Shown here: piece by piece, positions 11,161 through 21,937 of the stretch
How positions within the stretch are numbered: the first letter of the stretch is position 1
Layout of the letters: each line of letters begins with the position of its first letter
NCBI GenBank assembly: GCA_009746045.1
Contig: RPFO01000130.1
Location: 1,261,413-1,325,412 of the forward strand
Source: Mesostigma viride
Lineage: Eukaryota; Streptophyta; Mesostigmatophyceae; Mesostigmatales; Mesostigmataceae
Direction: 5' to 3'
DNA length: 64,000 nucleotides
Notes under the pieces: model-generated
Databases searched by the model: none
Seen by the model: the letters and a program-made list of their open reading frames with translations, nothing else
Told to the model about the DNA's origin: nothing
Program-made: the position numbers and the translations under genes

Positions 11161-11691
11161 AGCGCAGCAATGGTGCTCACCACTAGACACTCCCGGCCAG
11201 TTAGCGAAACACACGCCCTGATCAAGCATGCTGTTTCCGGCCCCACCGTCTAGGTCATCTAGTCGCTCTACACGTAATTATCAACATCACTCCGTTGGGA
11301 GTCAATGTAGCACATATCCCTGAGAAGGGGCATATGGCTTTTAATACATTCTAGGCTACTTCCTGCAAGAGTGGAATGTAAGCAGCACTTGCTCTAGGTG
11401 CCTCAAGGGCACCGGCACCCTCATGATCTTCACACTATGCCCAGCTAAGGGGGAGTATGTCATGTGGGGGAAGATCATCATGGCTATACAAGAGCTAGGG
11501 CATGGCTTCTCGACAGAGAGCATCTCTCTGCATGGCATAGCATGGCTAAATTCTTAATGCAACATCCATGGGGGGTCCCATTATAGACAAAGCATGGCTA
11601 AATGTTAAAGGCATCATCCATGGGGGCCATTATGGGCGCACATGCTAGGCTAAGCCTTACTAATCTACACTACTGGTATATATATTCCTAG

Positions 11692-12173
11692 GCCCTTGGC
11701 TCTTAGCCACGTGGCTGGGGCCTCCCTCACGGCAGGTTACACGGCGGACCGGGCGGAGCGGGCCAAGCTCCTGGCCTACGGCGACGTTGGGCACCATCGT
11801 GTGGTGCCCTTTGTCCTGGAGGAGTTTGGGGCCATGGGGCCCCTGACCTCCGCCTTCTTCAAGGAGTGTTGCCGGCTCCGGGAGGACCGGCTGGACCTGG
11901 AGGGCCAGCGGGCCCCATGGTCGGCGCGGACCTGGACGTCATATTGGCGTCAGCGCTTGTCGGTGGCGCTGACTCGGGCCATGGCTGACATCATGCTCCG
12001 CCGTACGCGGGCTGATTTTGCGGTGCAGCAGGGCTATTAGGTTCCTCCCGTTAGGCGTTTCCATTGGTCTTATCGTAGTATAGAGCTTTGACATGGCTCT
12101 GTATATAGGTTTATAGCTGGGCGTTTGCTTTGGTTTGAGTGATTTCACTCTGCTGTAAGTAATTATATTTTTA
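11692..12173 (+). mobile_element. 5'-truncated LINE-C insertion
   Basis: Exact 14-bp target duplication ATATATATTCCTAG at 11678-11691 and 12174-12187. The insert carries the C-terminal 114 codons of a LINE ORF2 (11696-12040), with [14 protein letters not shown] and [13 protein letters not shown], then a ~130-bp 3' UTR ending AATTATATTTTTA. The last ~353 bp are nearly identical to the intronic copy at 58204-58556, which ends at the same base. Different 5' truncation points with a fixed 3' end are the mark of target-primed reverse transcription. Confidence 0.85.
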
Positions 12174-12183
12174 ATATATATTC

Positions 12184-13529
12184 CTAGTCTGAGGTGGCAG
12201 GAGGGGTCTGCCAGGGCTTGTGGTCAACGTGGATGACCGCCCCCCTCCAGTATACCGGCTTCCCCCTTGCGCTCTGCCGGAGCTGAAGGTAGGTCGGCCA
12301 TAGCTCGCGTCGCCGCTGTTGCTGGGCCAGGGTCAAGTCGTCGTCCAGCGTGAAGCGAGTCTCCGAGAGCTTCTTGCGGCATTTAAGGAACGCCAGCTTG
12401 TCCGCCATGTACTTAAAGGTGAGGAGCACGGGTGCCGGGCCAGCCTTCCCCGCGCGCGGGGGAGGCGGACAGCCGACATGTCCAGCTCACCAGTGAGTAA
12501 CATGGGGGCAAGAATGGCGCGCTTAAATGCCTCAAGAAGGCTCGTGGAGGTCTCACCTGCCGGCTGGTCGAAGTGCTTGACGATGACATTGTGGCTTCGC
12601 CGGGCGATGTCGGCTTCCTCGCGAAGGTCGAGGGCTTGTTGCTTGAGTTGTGCCGAGATGGTGGAGGTGGTGGAGGTGGTGTGTTGCTTAAGCAAGTCCG
12701 CCCAGGTGGAGGGAGCATCGCCGGCCGGGCCAGCAGGAGCCGGCTGGGCGGCGATGTCCTTCACCGCCTGGGCGGTGAGGCCGGCGGTGTCATGCAAGCT
12801 CTCAAGGGCGTTGGCGGTGGCTTGAAGGCGTTGGTCGAGGTCGAGGAGCTGGGCTTTGATGTCGGCAGTGGAGGCGGAAATGGCAGTGGAGGTGGAGGCG
12901 GCGGCGGTGGAAACGTGAGGAAGTTCAGCAGCCAGCGTGCCACCCATTGCTGCGACGTCAGCAGCAAGGGGGGTCACGTGCTGCTGAAAGGCTTCCGTGA
13001 GGATGGAACGGAGGGTGGAGGCGGAGATGGATGGAGCCCAGATCTCGCCGTCAGAGCGCTGGAGAAGGGAGTTGAGGATGGCGTGCTGGAGCTGGGGGCG
13101 GGGGCAGCCAAGCATGGCACCGTGGGCTTGCCAGCGGCTGCCGTTGCTGCCGAGGAGGCGACCTTGGTCGTAGAGATGGAGGCACAGGTAGTAAAGCGAG
13201 GCGTAGTCCCCGTAGAAGATGCAGTCCATAGCATCGGACGGAGACATGTTGGTCCAGTCGTGATCATCGACCTTGAAAGGTTGGGGCCGAAAGCGCGGTT
13301 CCGAGGGGCGGGACCATCCTGTTTTGTCGGCTGGGCGGGTGCGTTTCGGGTCAGGCGATGCCGATGGCAAGGCATTAAGCCCGGGAGGTTGCTGGGAGAC
13401 CACCAGTGCACGACTAGTGTCACTGCTGCCTGCCGGACCTGATGGCGAAGCTGCAGCCTCAGCTGCCGCATTTTCATGGGCGAGCGCATCCGCCAAACTG
13501 CGTTGCGTCAAAGGACGTTTGCTCGTCAT
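12184..13529 (-). pseudogene. LINE ORF1-like protein, one frameshift
   Basis: From ATG at 13529 the frame is open for 398 codons. Near 12440 the homologous reading moves to another frame that ends at 12184, so one indel breaks the gene (about 445 residues if continuous). The N-terminal half is Ala/Ser/Pro-rich. A central Ala/Thr/Leu-rich stretch (~190-270) looks coiled-coil-like. The C-terminal part has the pattern LDDDLTLAQQQRRRELWP followed by GKPVYWRGA, which resembles C-terminal RNA-binding segments of non-LTR retrotransposon ORF1 proteins. Expected role: binding element RNA as the ribonucleoprotein. Four related copies lie in the window and none is intact. Confidence 0.7.
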
Positions 13530-14184
13530 ATATTGCGTTTTAGATTCGGAAAATTATATCAGCATGTGCGTCTTTAGAAAGACGAAGCGATAGTGATATT
13601 CACGGCTAAATTCGGTGCTCAAACGTGAAAGTTATGAGCTCCGCCGTCAGCCATGGCTACCTCGTGGCTCGTGCTAATGCAGGTATATATCCGTGCCTAT
13701 TTTACACGTAAGCCAGCCATAATTTCAATGCACACGGATACACATTTCCATCACCATTCATCTTCATCATCCTGAACGACTCGAACACGCGGACAAGATA
13801 ACGGGAGGCTCGAGCTACCATGGTCCGGATTCTCCCGATTTCTGGCCTGCGCTGGTTGTCTCCTTGATATGGCTCTTAATACATTCTAGGCGACATGAAC
13901 CTTATGCGTGTGTGCACAGAACAATGCAGGTAGCTCTACATGCCTAACCAACACTCGTAAAGCATATTACAGGTTTATGGTGTGAGCATCATACCAAATG
14001 GATGCTTCAGCTAAGGTGTTCTCCCAAAGCCACGAGCCACGAGGTAGCCATGGCTGACGGCGGAGCTCATAACTTTCACGTTTGGGCACCAGATTCGGCC
14101 GTGAATATCATCATCGCTTCGTCTTTCTAAGACGCACACGCTGATATAATTTTCTGGAGCTATTACGCAATATATGGCGAGCAA

Positions 14185-14352
14185 CCCTGTAACTAGGACC
14201 TAGATAGCTTACACCATCCATTTCATCCCATGTTCCCCTCCCACTGAGGACTTATGCTCACGTGACGCAGTCACGTGTCTATTAATTAATTAATTAATTA
14301 ATTAATTAATTAATTAATTAATTAATTAATTAATTAATTAATTAATTAATTA
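14185..14352 (+). mobile_element. LINE-B 3' fragment inserted at the ORF1 start codon
   Basis: Bounded by ATGGCGAGCAA at 14174-14184 and 14353-14363. The insert is a LINE 3' UTR containing the palindromic CACGTGACGCAGTCACGTG block, then about 70 bp of (TTAA)n. The same 3' UTR, with its ORF2 C-terminus attached, occurs at 49094-49339. Because the duplication includes the ATG, ORF1 keeps a start codon directly behind the tail. Confidence 0.85.
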
Positions 14353-15768
14353 ATGGCGAGCAAACGCTCCTCCGCGCAACGCAGCCTGGCGGCTGCGCTC
14401 AGCGCCCTGAAAATACGTCTGCAGCTCCGGCTGCAGCTTCGCCCTCCGGCCCAGAAGGCAGCGGCGCCACTAGCCAAGCCCTAGTGATCGCCCAGCCCCC
14501 CGGGCTTGCCTCGCCCGCAGCGTCGCCTGAACCCAAGAGCAGTCGCCCTGCCGAGTCGACTTGGGAGGAGTACGACTTTGACGCCAGCCAGCCCGGCTTT
14601 TTTGACAAGCTCAGCCACGATCGCATCCTGGCCTGCGTGTTTTTTGGATCGCAGGCCTCGCTTACGGAACTGTGCAAGCAGCTCTTCATCCAGGGTTGCC
14701 TCATCGATGCTTTCCAGAGGCGCACTTACACTAATTTGACCATGTCCCCAAACTATGCCGCCCCCACCGATCAGCAATACGCCCTCATCTCCCTCCTTGG
14801 ACGCGCCATCGAGGAGCTCTGCCGCCCCCAGCCCCTCACCACCACCTTGATCGAATCCTCCATCCGCTCACTCCTTTAGGAGGCCCTCGAGCAGCACGTG
14901 GCCCCCCTCGCTGCAGATGTGGCGGCCATGGGCAGCACGCTGACTGCCGAGCTCCCCCTTCTCTCCGCCACCATCTCCACCGCCACCTCCACCGGTCCAC
15001 CCTCCTCGCCTCCTCCACCGCCCCCCCCCCCCCTCCGATGCCATCACCGCCCAGCTCCGCGACATCGACCAGCGCCTCAAGGACAACGCCATCGCCATCG
15101 AGTGCCTGCAAAACACCGCATGCACGCCTCACCGCCCAGGCCGTGAAGGACATTGCCGCCAAGCCAGCCCCCGCTGGCCCGGCTGGCGATGCTCCTCCCA
15201 CCCAGACCTGGGCGGACATGCTTAAGCAGCACGCCACCTCCACCACCTCCGCCATTGCAGCACAGCTCCAGCAGCAGAAGCTCAACCTCCGCGAGGAGGC
15301 CGAGCTCGCCAAGCGCAGCCTTAACGTCATCGTCAAGAACTTCGACATGGAGGAAGGTGAGAATTCTGTGAAGCTTGCACTTGCGTTTGAGAGCAAAATC
15401 CTTGATCGCATGGGCCTTCTTGGTGAGATTAAGCTGGTCGCGCCCACCGCCTTCCCCGCGCGCGGGGCCGGTAAGGCAGGGGCGCCCCCGCTTCTTCTCA
15501 TCTTTAAGAGCCCCTCCGACAAGATTTTGTTTCTCAGACGCCGCAAGCGGCTCGAGAAGACTCCCTTCACCTTGGATGACGACTTGACCCTGGCGCAGCA
15601 ACAAAGGCGACGGGAGCTATGGCCGACCTACCTCCAGCTCCGGCAGACCACGGCGGGGAAGCCGGTGTACTGGAAGGGGGCGGCCATCTACGTCGGCCAC
15701 AAGCCCTGGCACGCGACCCCCGCGACCCCCGCGGCCCCAGCGACCGTCCAGACGCCCCAGCTTAGTTA
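14353..15768 (+). pseudogene. LINE ORF1-like protein, broken
   Basis: Homologue of the 12184-13529 product. Breaks: an in-frame TAG near 14877 where other copies have a Thr codon, an indel around the C-run at about 15025-15040, and another near 15118. The C-terminal half from about 15125 is open to the stop at 15768 and shows LDDDLTLAQQQRRRELWP and GKPVYWKGAAIYV. The product would be an RNA-binding ORF1p, but this copy cannot encode it whole. Confidence 0.7.
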
Positions 15769-16218
15769 GGGGAATACAACAGTAGTAGTGTAGAATAGTT
15801 AGACCGTGGCCTTGTACATGCACCCCTACTACAGGCACTATACCAGCTGGCTTATGAGCATTCGCGTCAACGCAGACACGTGTCCATTAATTAATTAATT
15901 ATTAGCATTATTTAGTCATGTACATGTGTGCCCATGATGAGCCACACACCATATGATGCCTGGCTATATTTATTTAGTTATGCTGTACGTGCCCGTGGAC
16001 GCAGAGAGCTACTCTCTGCTGAGACGCCATTCCCTAGCTTCTGTATAGCCATGCTGATCGTCCACCCCATGACGGGCCCCTTCGCGCTCCGAGAGATCAT
16101 GGTGGTGCAGGTGCACTTGGTGCACCTAGAGCAGGTGTAGTTTACATCCTGCCCTTGCAGGAAGTAGCCCAGAATGTATTAAAGGCCATATGCCCCTCAG
16201 TCTCAGTCTCAGGGCTAG

Positions 16219-17084
16219 AAAAATTAAATTAAATTATAACATGCCTCCGTTGGGAGATCATGTAGCACATATTCCTTGATGGATGGTGGAGTGGAGAGAG
16301 CCGCGTAATCTGACTATCCTAACGCTAATCTATCGATCTAGTCTAGAAAAATCCTAACTACCCTACTCATCAAAACGCCTCCTCCTCTTGGGGGGAGGTG
16401 GCTTGCCCACAGGGTCGGGCGTGTGAGCCTTCACAATCTTCTGCCACCGCGTCTTGTTCTGCATGGCAGTCCAAAGAAGGGAGAGAGAGTGGATGCGGTA
16501 TTCAAACTGGGCTGGGACCGGTAGGTCATCCAGCAACATCTGGGTGTAGCTCGTGACATGTTTCCCTACCCTTTTGGGAATGCCCTTGGGGCCAAGCCAG
16601 GTCAGAATATCATGCCGCCCTGGCTGGCCAAGCCCTGCTGGGGGCCTGCCAGACCAAGGGCGGCCGGTGTCGACCTGGCTGGTGCGAGCAAGGTGTACTA
16701 CAAATGCTATCCTACGCTGTCTAATCTCGTCCGAAATACGAGGCATGCCCTGATACAAAGACTCTATTATGACGGGCGCTTGGAAAACCCTACGTTCAGG
16801 ACCTGTCGGAGCATCCTGTAAACTGTGCCGTCTAGCTTAGCTGCCAGTGTGGGTGTGAGTGTCCACACCTCGGCGCCATACGTGAGCACTGTGAGGACGA
16901 GGACCAGTTGAAGAGCATGCGCTTGCGATGCTCGCCCAGGCCCTTTGAGCGCCAGAAGGTGTTGAGCGAACGAAGCCTACTAGCCCAGGCCAGGCCGATG
17001 CGGATGTCCACATCGTCGGCGGTGTCAGGGAGCCAGCTCCCCAACAGTTTGAAGCTCGATCCCCAACAGTTTGAAGCTCCCAAA
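16219..17084 (-). mobile_element. LINE-A fragment (RT C-terminal part and 3' end)
   Basis: Target duplication CAGTCTCAGGGCTAG at 16204-16218 and 17085-17099. In minus reading it starts inside ORF2 at a FKLLGSWLPDTADDVDIRI stretch, the segment that follows the RT domain in RTE/CR1-type LINEs. One frame covers 17083-16832 and another 16758-16363, the latter ending in a Lys/Arg-rich tail with stop at 16363-16365; a frameshift or decay separates them. Then come the 3' UTR, the shared 3' end (GTGCTACATGATCTCCCAAC) and a TTTAA-type tail. Confidence 0.85.
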
Positions 17085-17171
17085 CAGTCTCAGGGCTAGG
17101 TGCCACATGTATTCCCAACGGAGTCATGTTCCTCATTAATTAATTAATTAATTAACTAATTAATTAATTAA

Positions 17172-17246
17172 TAGGCGACATCCTGCAGGTGGGGTATGTA
17201 AAGTGCCACGTACGGGTGCACAAGGTGCATGCACCTGCACCACCAT
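17172..17246 (-). mobile_element. Remnant of ORF1 element 4 (3' UTR)
   Basis: Together with about 13855-13896 this matches the element 3' UTR (TTAATACATTCTAGGC...CCTGCAGG...GTGCACAAGGTGCA). Element 2 inserted into it, splitting the two parts. The rest of element 4 is missing. Confidence 0.55.
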
Positions 17247-17313
17247 GATTGAATTGAATTGAACTGAATTGGAACATCACTCCGTTGGGAGTATATGTAG
17301 CATCGTATCCCTG
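17247..17313 (-). mobile_element. Short LINE 3' end with AATTG tail
   Basis: A (TTGAA)n-type tail is followed by GGAACATCACTCCGTTGGGA and a truncated TATCCCTG. This is a very short minus-oriented 3' end of the shared LINE terminus family. Confidence 0.5.
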
Positions 17314-17977
17314 TGCTCCAGGCCGCCCTTGTGGAGGCCTACGCACATGCTCAGGACGCAGAGGCGGCCCAGTGTATCGCAGATGCCAAGGCCTGCCAAG
17401 CTCGCAGCCAGCCGCAAGGACATGTGGTACCACCTCGACCGGCTCCGGCCGCAGCCGGCGGCAGCGCACCCCGGTGGAGCACACGGGGGACGGTGCGGCG
17501 CCAGTTAGCCTAAGTTGACTGCTGGTTGGCCCACAGTGTTTCCTTGACAGGTGGGGCTCGCGCCCCCCCCATGCCTGTCTCGGTGTTGCCGTCATCTCGA
17601 GACGGCCGCCTGTCTCGGTGTTGCCGGACCCCCCCCGCCGCCTGCGCCCCCCTCCTCGGCCGCGGACTACCAAGTCCCCGCCTTGAAGGAGGGCTGCCTT
17701 GCCACCAACGACGTCGTCCACCCCGGAGGAATTGGACGGCGCCCTTGCTCGCTTGAGGTACGACGCGGCGGTCCGGCGCCGACCACCTTTCGGCTGAGCT
17801 GCTGAAGACCCCTGACCTGGCGGTGAGGGAGCTTCTGCTGGCGTTCTGCAAGTTACCGTGTCCTGCTCTCTGATGAGCCTCCGCCTGCTGAGTGGCAGAC
17901 GGCCATCCGAGTCATGCTGTACAAGAAGGGCTCTGCTGCTGAGGCCCAGTAAAACTACATGTATCGGGGTGTCTGCC
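17314..17977 (+). pseudogene. LINE-E ORF2 remnant, part before the insertion
   Basis: GC-rich plus-strand remnant with stops and frameshifts. Recognisable blocks: an Ala-rich helix (17314-17510), a GALARLRYDAAV stretch near 17740 that precedes the RT domain in LINEs, then PPPAEWQTAIRVMLYKKG and YRGVC near 17885-17972, the RT block usually read as W..a.i..L.KKG...nYRGi.l. The frame is cut at 17977 and resumes at 35473. Confidence 0.6.
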
Positions 17978-18361
17978 CAAGGTGTACTGGAGGGGCGGGG
18001 ACCTAGCTGCTGATGATCAACCACAAGATGTGGACGCCCCCCGCGGGCTAGACTAGCTAATAGCCCTAGCTTGCATGTATCCATTGGTAGTCACTGCCAC
18101 TATGGCAGCCATGCTTAGAACGTTTGCCTAGCCGTGCCAACATACCTAGTCACGTGCACCGCTAACGCACGGTACACAACCAGCCATGTAGCCTTAGCTT
18201 AGTCCTTGTTGTACAGCCATGCTACGTCTTGGCTATGATCAGTTTACTCGCCCACGCTCCTTGTTATGCCATGCTCACATGGGTCCTATTGCACCCATGT
18301 GCAGATTGCCGGATCGTTAGCGTGTCCGTTCAGCTAACGTGCCCGAATGCAGCTGTGGCAT

Positions 18362-18449
18362 TAAATTAATTAATTAATTAATTAATTAATTAATTAATTA
18401 ATTAATTAATTAATTAATTAATTAATTAATTAATTAATTAATTAATTAG
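18362..18449. repeat. (TTAA)n array = LINE tail
   Basis: About 88 bp of nearly pure TTAA repeat. It lies exactly between the target duplication and the 3' end of element 3, so it is the element's tail and not an independent microsatellite. Equivalent tails are at 14284-14352, 17134-17171, 35434-35457 and 49094-49110. Confidence 0.85.
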
Positions 18450-19008
18450 GAACATAACTCCGTTGGGAGTATCTGTAGCACATATCCCTGAGAAGGGGCA
18501 TATGGCTTTTAATACATTCTAGGCTACTTCATGCAAGGGTGGGAATGTAAGCTACCCTTGCTTGCTCTATAGGTGCACGTGCACCTATAGAGCTGGTACC
18601 AGGGCACCTGCACCCTCATGATCTATCACGCTATGCCCAGCTAAGGGGGAGCATGTCATGTGGGGGAAGATCATCATGGCTATATACAAGAGGCTAGGGC
18701 ATGGCTTCTCAGCAGAGTCAGTGACTCCCTGCATGGGCACTGCATAATAAAATAAAGCTAGGCATCATCTGGAGGGTGGCTCATCATAGGCACACATGAA
18801 CATGACTAAAAATGCTAGGCCTCAGCTGGTATAGTGCTTGTAGTAGGCGGGCATGTACAAGGCCACTGTCTAACAGTATTCTACACTACTGCTGCTGTAT
18901 TCCCCTAGGCTGGGGCTTCTGGAGTCGCTGGGGCCGCGGTGGTCGAGGGGGTCGTGTGCCAGGGCTTGTGGCCGACGTAGATGGCCGGCCGCCCCCTTCC
19001 AGTACACC

Positions 19009-19709
19009 GAGTTAACGTTTTTAAGCGCGATGTATAAGGATATGGTTGCAATGCAGCAATTATGCGAATGTGGTTGGAACGGAGCTTTGTTAAAATTGGA
19101 TAAGCTTACAGCACTCAGGCACTTGAGGCTTAGACACGAGCTTGCCAAGTCAAAGCAACACACGTGAGGCGGGCTCGCAAGATGATCAGTTGGCACTGGT
19201 CCTACTATTCTTTATATACTTGCTCACTGTGCTTTGCTAGTCCTGAGCAGCCTCGTAGGGATTGCTCAGTATTAACACCCCGATACAGTATTAACAACCT
19301 GTACAGCGTCCCGATCCTATACAGTAGGTCTGCCATACAGGCACAGTGACCACAGAGTACAGTCCACACCGTGATTATTGCGTCTGCACCCAATAGTCCA
19401 GGACTAAGCCTGCGGTACCAACAGACCACAGGTTAAGGTTCCTATTTCCTGCGTACGACGTATTAATCCAATACCGTCGTAGGTACAGCACCTAATTCCT
19501 GTCAGCCCAGGAATTACTGTCGACCCAGTATGTTGCCGGCACATATTCACGCACGACTTAGAAGAACAGCCGGCTCGCGCTCGCGCGCGACCGGGAAGTC
19601 GGAAAGCCATAACTTTCTTGATACTTGTCGGAATGAACTCGTTCCGGTGCCGCTGGAATCGTAGAGATAGGCCGAATCAGGAACACGCCAATGCGCTTGG
19701 CGCTAACTC
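19009..19709 (-). repeat. 3' LTR of the Copia-like element
   Basis: Near-identical to 33177-33858 except for a ~17-bp internal duplication around CAGTATTAACA (near 19269-19310). Ends are given within about 8 bp. Confidence 0.85.
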
Positions 19710-19731
19710 CAATCCTTTCTTTTCTTGAGCT
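19710..19731 (-). other. Polypurine tract
   Basis: The minus strand reads AAGAAAAGAAAGGATTGGAG directly before the 3' LTR, the expected place for plus-strand DNA priming. Confidence 0.6.
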
Positions 19732-20477
19732 GTAGCAGCTCACACAAGTCTACATACAAACACACACAATGGGTACCGCTGGACATCCTCCCCGGCTACA
19801 AGTCACAACCCTTTGGGCATGACAGCCAGCTTGGATTCCTTATTATATGTACATAGCACCCATACTGGTTCAGGAGCACAAACAAATTACAATGAGTCCC
19901 TATCCCTTCCTGGGAGGCTCGTTGTGTTACCCATGTACAAGAGGTTGGCAAACTGTGGCAGCCCATAGGTGTTCAGTGAAGAACTTGAGAAGTATGTACA
20001 ACCTTCAGGACCTTAGCTAGGCGAAACCCCACAGATCACCCACAACAGCTCATCAGAAAACATTGCTGACCCCCAGACAGGAGTCGGCGCCGGTAAGCTG
20101 CCCCTTATCGAACCAGATACAACATCTACGCGAAGCACATGCAAACCCACAATTAGCTCCTATACTCATTCCAACCGTGGAAAATCAGGGGACCTGTCGC
20201 CACCTCATCAGCATGATGGATGGGTCAGCCAGTCTGTGAAACTCCGCCTTAAGACGGCACCAGGGAATCGAATCCCGCCCACAATGAAACCACAGATCTG
20301 GGGAAACCTCAGACTGAGATGAAAACCCCAGATAGATAGACATCTCTCCATCAGAGACAATGTCAGACATTCCCACACCAGACACATCATGTCTCACCCC
20401 TCAAGGTGTGCTCAGGATTATGTACAATCAAGCTCCCAGCCTGATATCCAGAGACTTAAGCACCCAGCTCTCAGCTT

Positions 20478-21190
20478 TTAGACAGATAGACCAACTTGGC
20501 AGTCAGCATTCATGAGCTTCCTCAGTACATTGTACTGGGCTGGGGCCTTGTGTGGCAGCTTGGTCAATGCATCAGCAGGGTTCTCCTCGCCAGGGATATT
20601 ATGCTTCAAGTCAACCAAACTGGCCAACTCCTTCAGCAACAAATAATCCAGATCCCGGCTCCTGGCCAGCTGCTTGTGAACAAACTGGACCATACCCATG
20701 CTGTCTGTTAGCAACAACGTCTCCATCTGCAATTAAGGGGTAACTGAAGCCAGCTCCAGCATTAACTCCTTTATGTACAAACTGGACTGGATCCCCTCGC
20801 ATATGGCCCTGCACTCTGCCACATCTGAACTGATACAGACCCTCTTCTGCAGTCTGCTGTACCAGCTGAACAAACTTGCCCTGCTCTGATAAAAAGCAAA
20901 CAGAGCGCAGCAGATCTCCCCCTGACCTTGGTAACCTGGCGAGCATCCATGGAACTGTCAACAAAGATCTCCAAGGTGATAGGCTGGGCAAAGTCAATCT
21001 CAGACAAAATCAGATCAGGGGTACTCTCCACCAATCGGGCTATGACTCGAGGCTTCTCATCCTCAAGCACATCATCAGGCATTCTGCTATGGACCATCAA
21101 AGACGGGCCACAGATGCTGGCAAACCAGGCCCACATGCCTCTCAACTCAGGACCTGCAGCCTGGGTGATCTTCTCTGGCAAGGCCTTCAC
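20478..21190 (-). pseudogene. RNase H (Copia-like)
   Basis: ITLEIFVDSSMDA carries the first catalytic Asp. A frameshifted DVAECRAI stretch corresponds to the Glu motif, and 20732-20478 gives LTDSMGMVQFV, then PGEENPADALTK, the typical Copia polyprotein end. A stop near 20478 closes the polyprotein. Frames shift near 20800. Confidence 0.75.
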
Positions 21191-21309
21191 AATGGTCTGC
21201 TAACTCTGCTTATAATCTCCTCCAGCCTGAAGCCTGATACTCCACTCCCCATCTCTCTTGAACAGGGTAGCCTGCATTCCACAGAACACTACAGGCTTGT
21301 TGGGTTCCT

Positions 21310-21818
21310 GCCACAGCTCCTTGCTCAGTGAAAACTTGCCACTGATGATAGGAATAAACTTCTTCAGCCAGGTTGTGGGGGCTAGCAAATGCAGATCATC
21401 TCCATGCAAACTAGCATACAATGGCAGACCCTCCCATTGGGCCAGCAGCAACAAACAGGGATCAACTGAAGACACCCTCAAGCCACACTCACTGATCAGA
21501 GCTTCCTGCAGCGTGAGTCTCCAGATGATAATAGGGCTCAACCTGAGTCCTTCCAGGCCCTTCAGAATAACCAGGAAATGTTGATGCAGCTCCAGCTTCC
21601 AGATGGCAGGCACCTCAACACAATAAGGCTCATCCTGCTTCCACACCCTCCTGGCCACTTCTGGATCAGATTTTTAAAATGCCCTCTTGAAGTCCAGCAG
21701 CACTGATGACATAGCTGCTCCCCTGTTCAGCAACCCCACGTAGAGACATAGCAAAATTCTCCACGTGTCATGCAGCATCCCTGGCGTGTACAGCTCCTCT
21801 CCCAGCAAACTCCCAGTG
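21310..21818 (-). repeat. 509-bp tandem duplication within RT, copy 1
   Basis: Begins GCCACAGCTCCTTG and ends ...CTCCCAGTG. The second copy starts at 21819, is cut by the TIR array at 21937, and continues from 26986 to 27372 with the same end. Few differences separate the copies. Confidence 0.8.
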
Positions 21819-21937
21819 GCCACAGCTCCTTGCCCAGTGAAAACTCGCCACTGATGATAGGAATAAGCTTCTTCAGCCAGGTTGTGGGGGCTAGCAAATG
21901 CAGATCATCTCCATGCAAACTAGCATACAATGGCAGA

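Larger units (their letters stand above)
11281..13674 (-). mobile_element. ORF1-only LINE-type element 1
   Basis: In minus reading: 5' UTR beginning with a GAGCCACGAGGTAGCCATGG block (13674), ORF1 (13529-12184), a ~550-bp 3' UTR, then the shared LINE 3' end finishing near 11281. The 5' UTR matches element 2 (14030-14173) and element 3 (35313-35150). Element 2 extends further 5', so this copy is 5'-truncated. A separate LINE fragment (11692-12173) sits in the 3' UTR. No RT domain is present, hence non-autonomous. Confidence 0.7.
13897..17171 (+). mobile_element. ORF1-only LINE-type element 2 (most complete)
   Basis: Flanked by TAGGCGACAT at 13887-13896 and 17172-17181. Order: 5' UTR (13897-14173, part also found at 36243-36350), ORF1 start, LINE-B insert, ORF1 (to 15768), 3' UTR, LINE-A insert (16219-17084), the shared LINE 3' end (17100-17133) and a TTAA tail to about 17171. 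Removing the two inserts and one copy of each of their duplications leaves about 2.2 kb. The target is the 3' UTR of another copy of the same family (element 4). Confidence 0.75.

Noticed and set aside
12319-13593. Plus-strand ORFs of 168 and 289 codons
   Set aside because: Antisense to the ORF1 coding region, low-complexity Gly/Val; the minus frame has homologues and motifs.
17164-18084. 306-codon minus-strand ORF
   Set aside because: Antisense shadow of the GC-rich LINE-E remnant and TTAA/LINE junctions; no motif and it crosses transposon boundaries.
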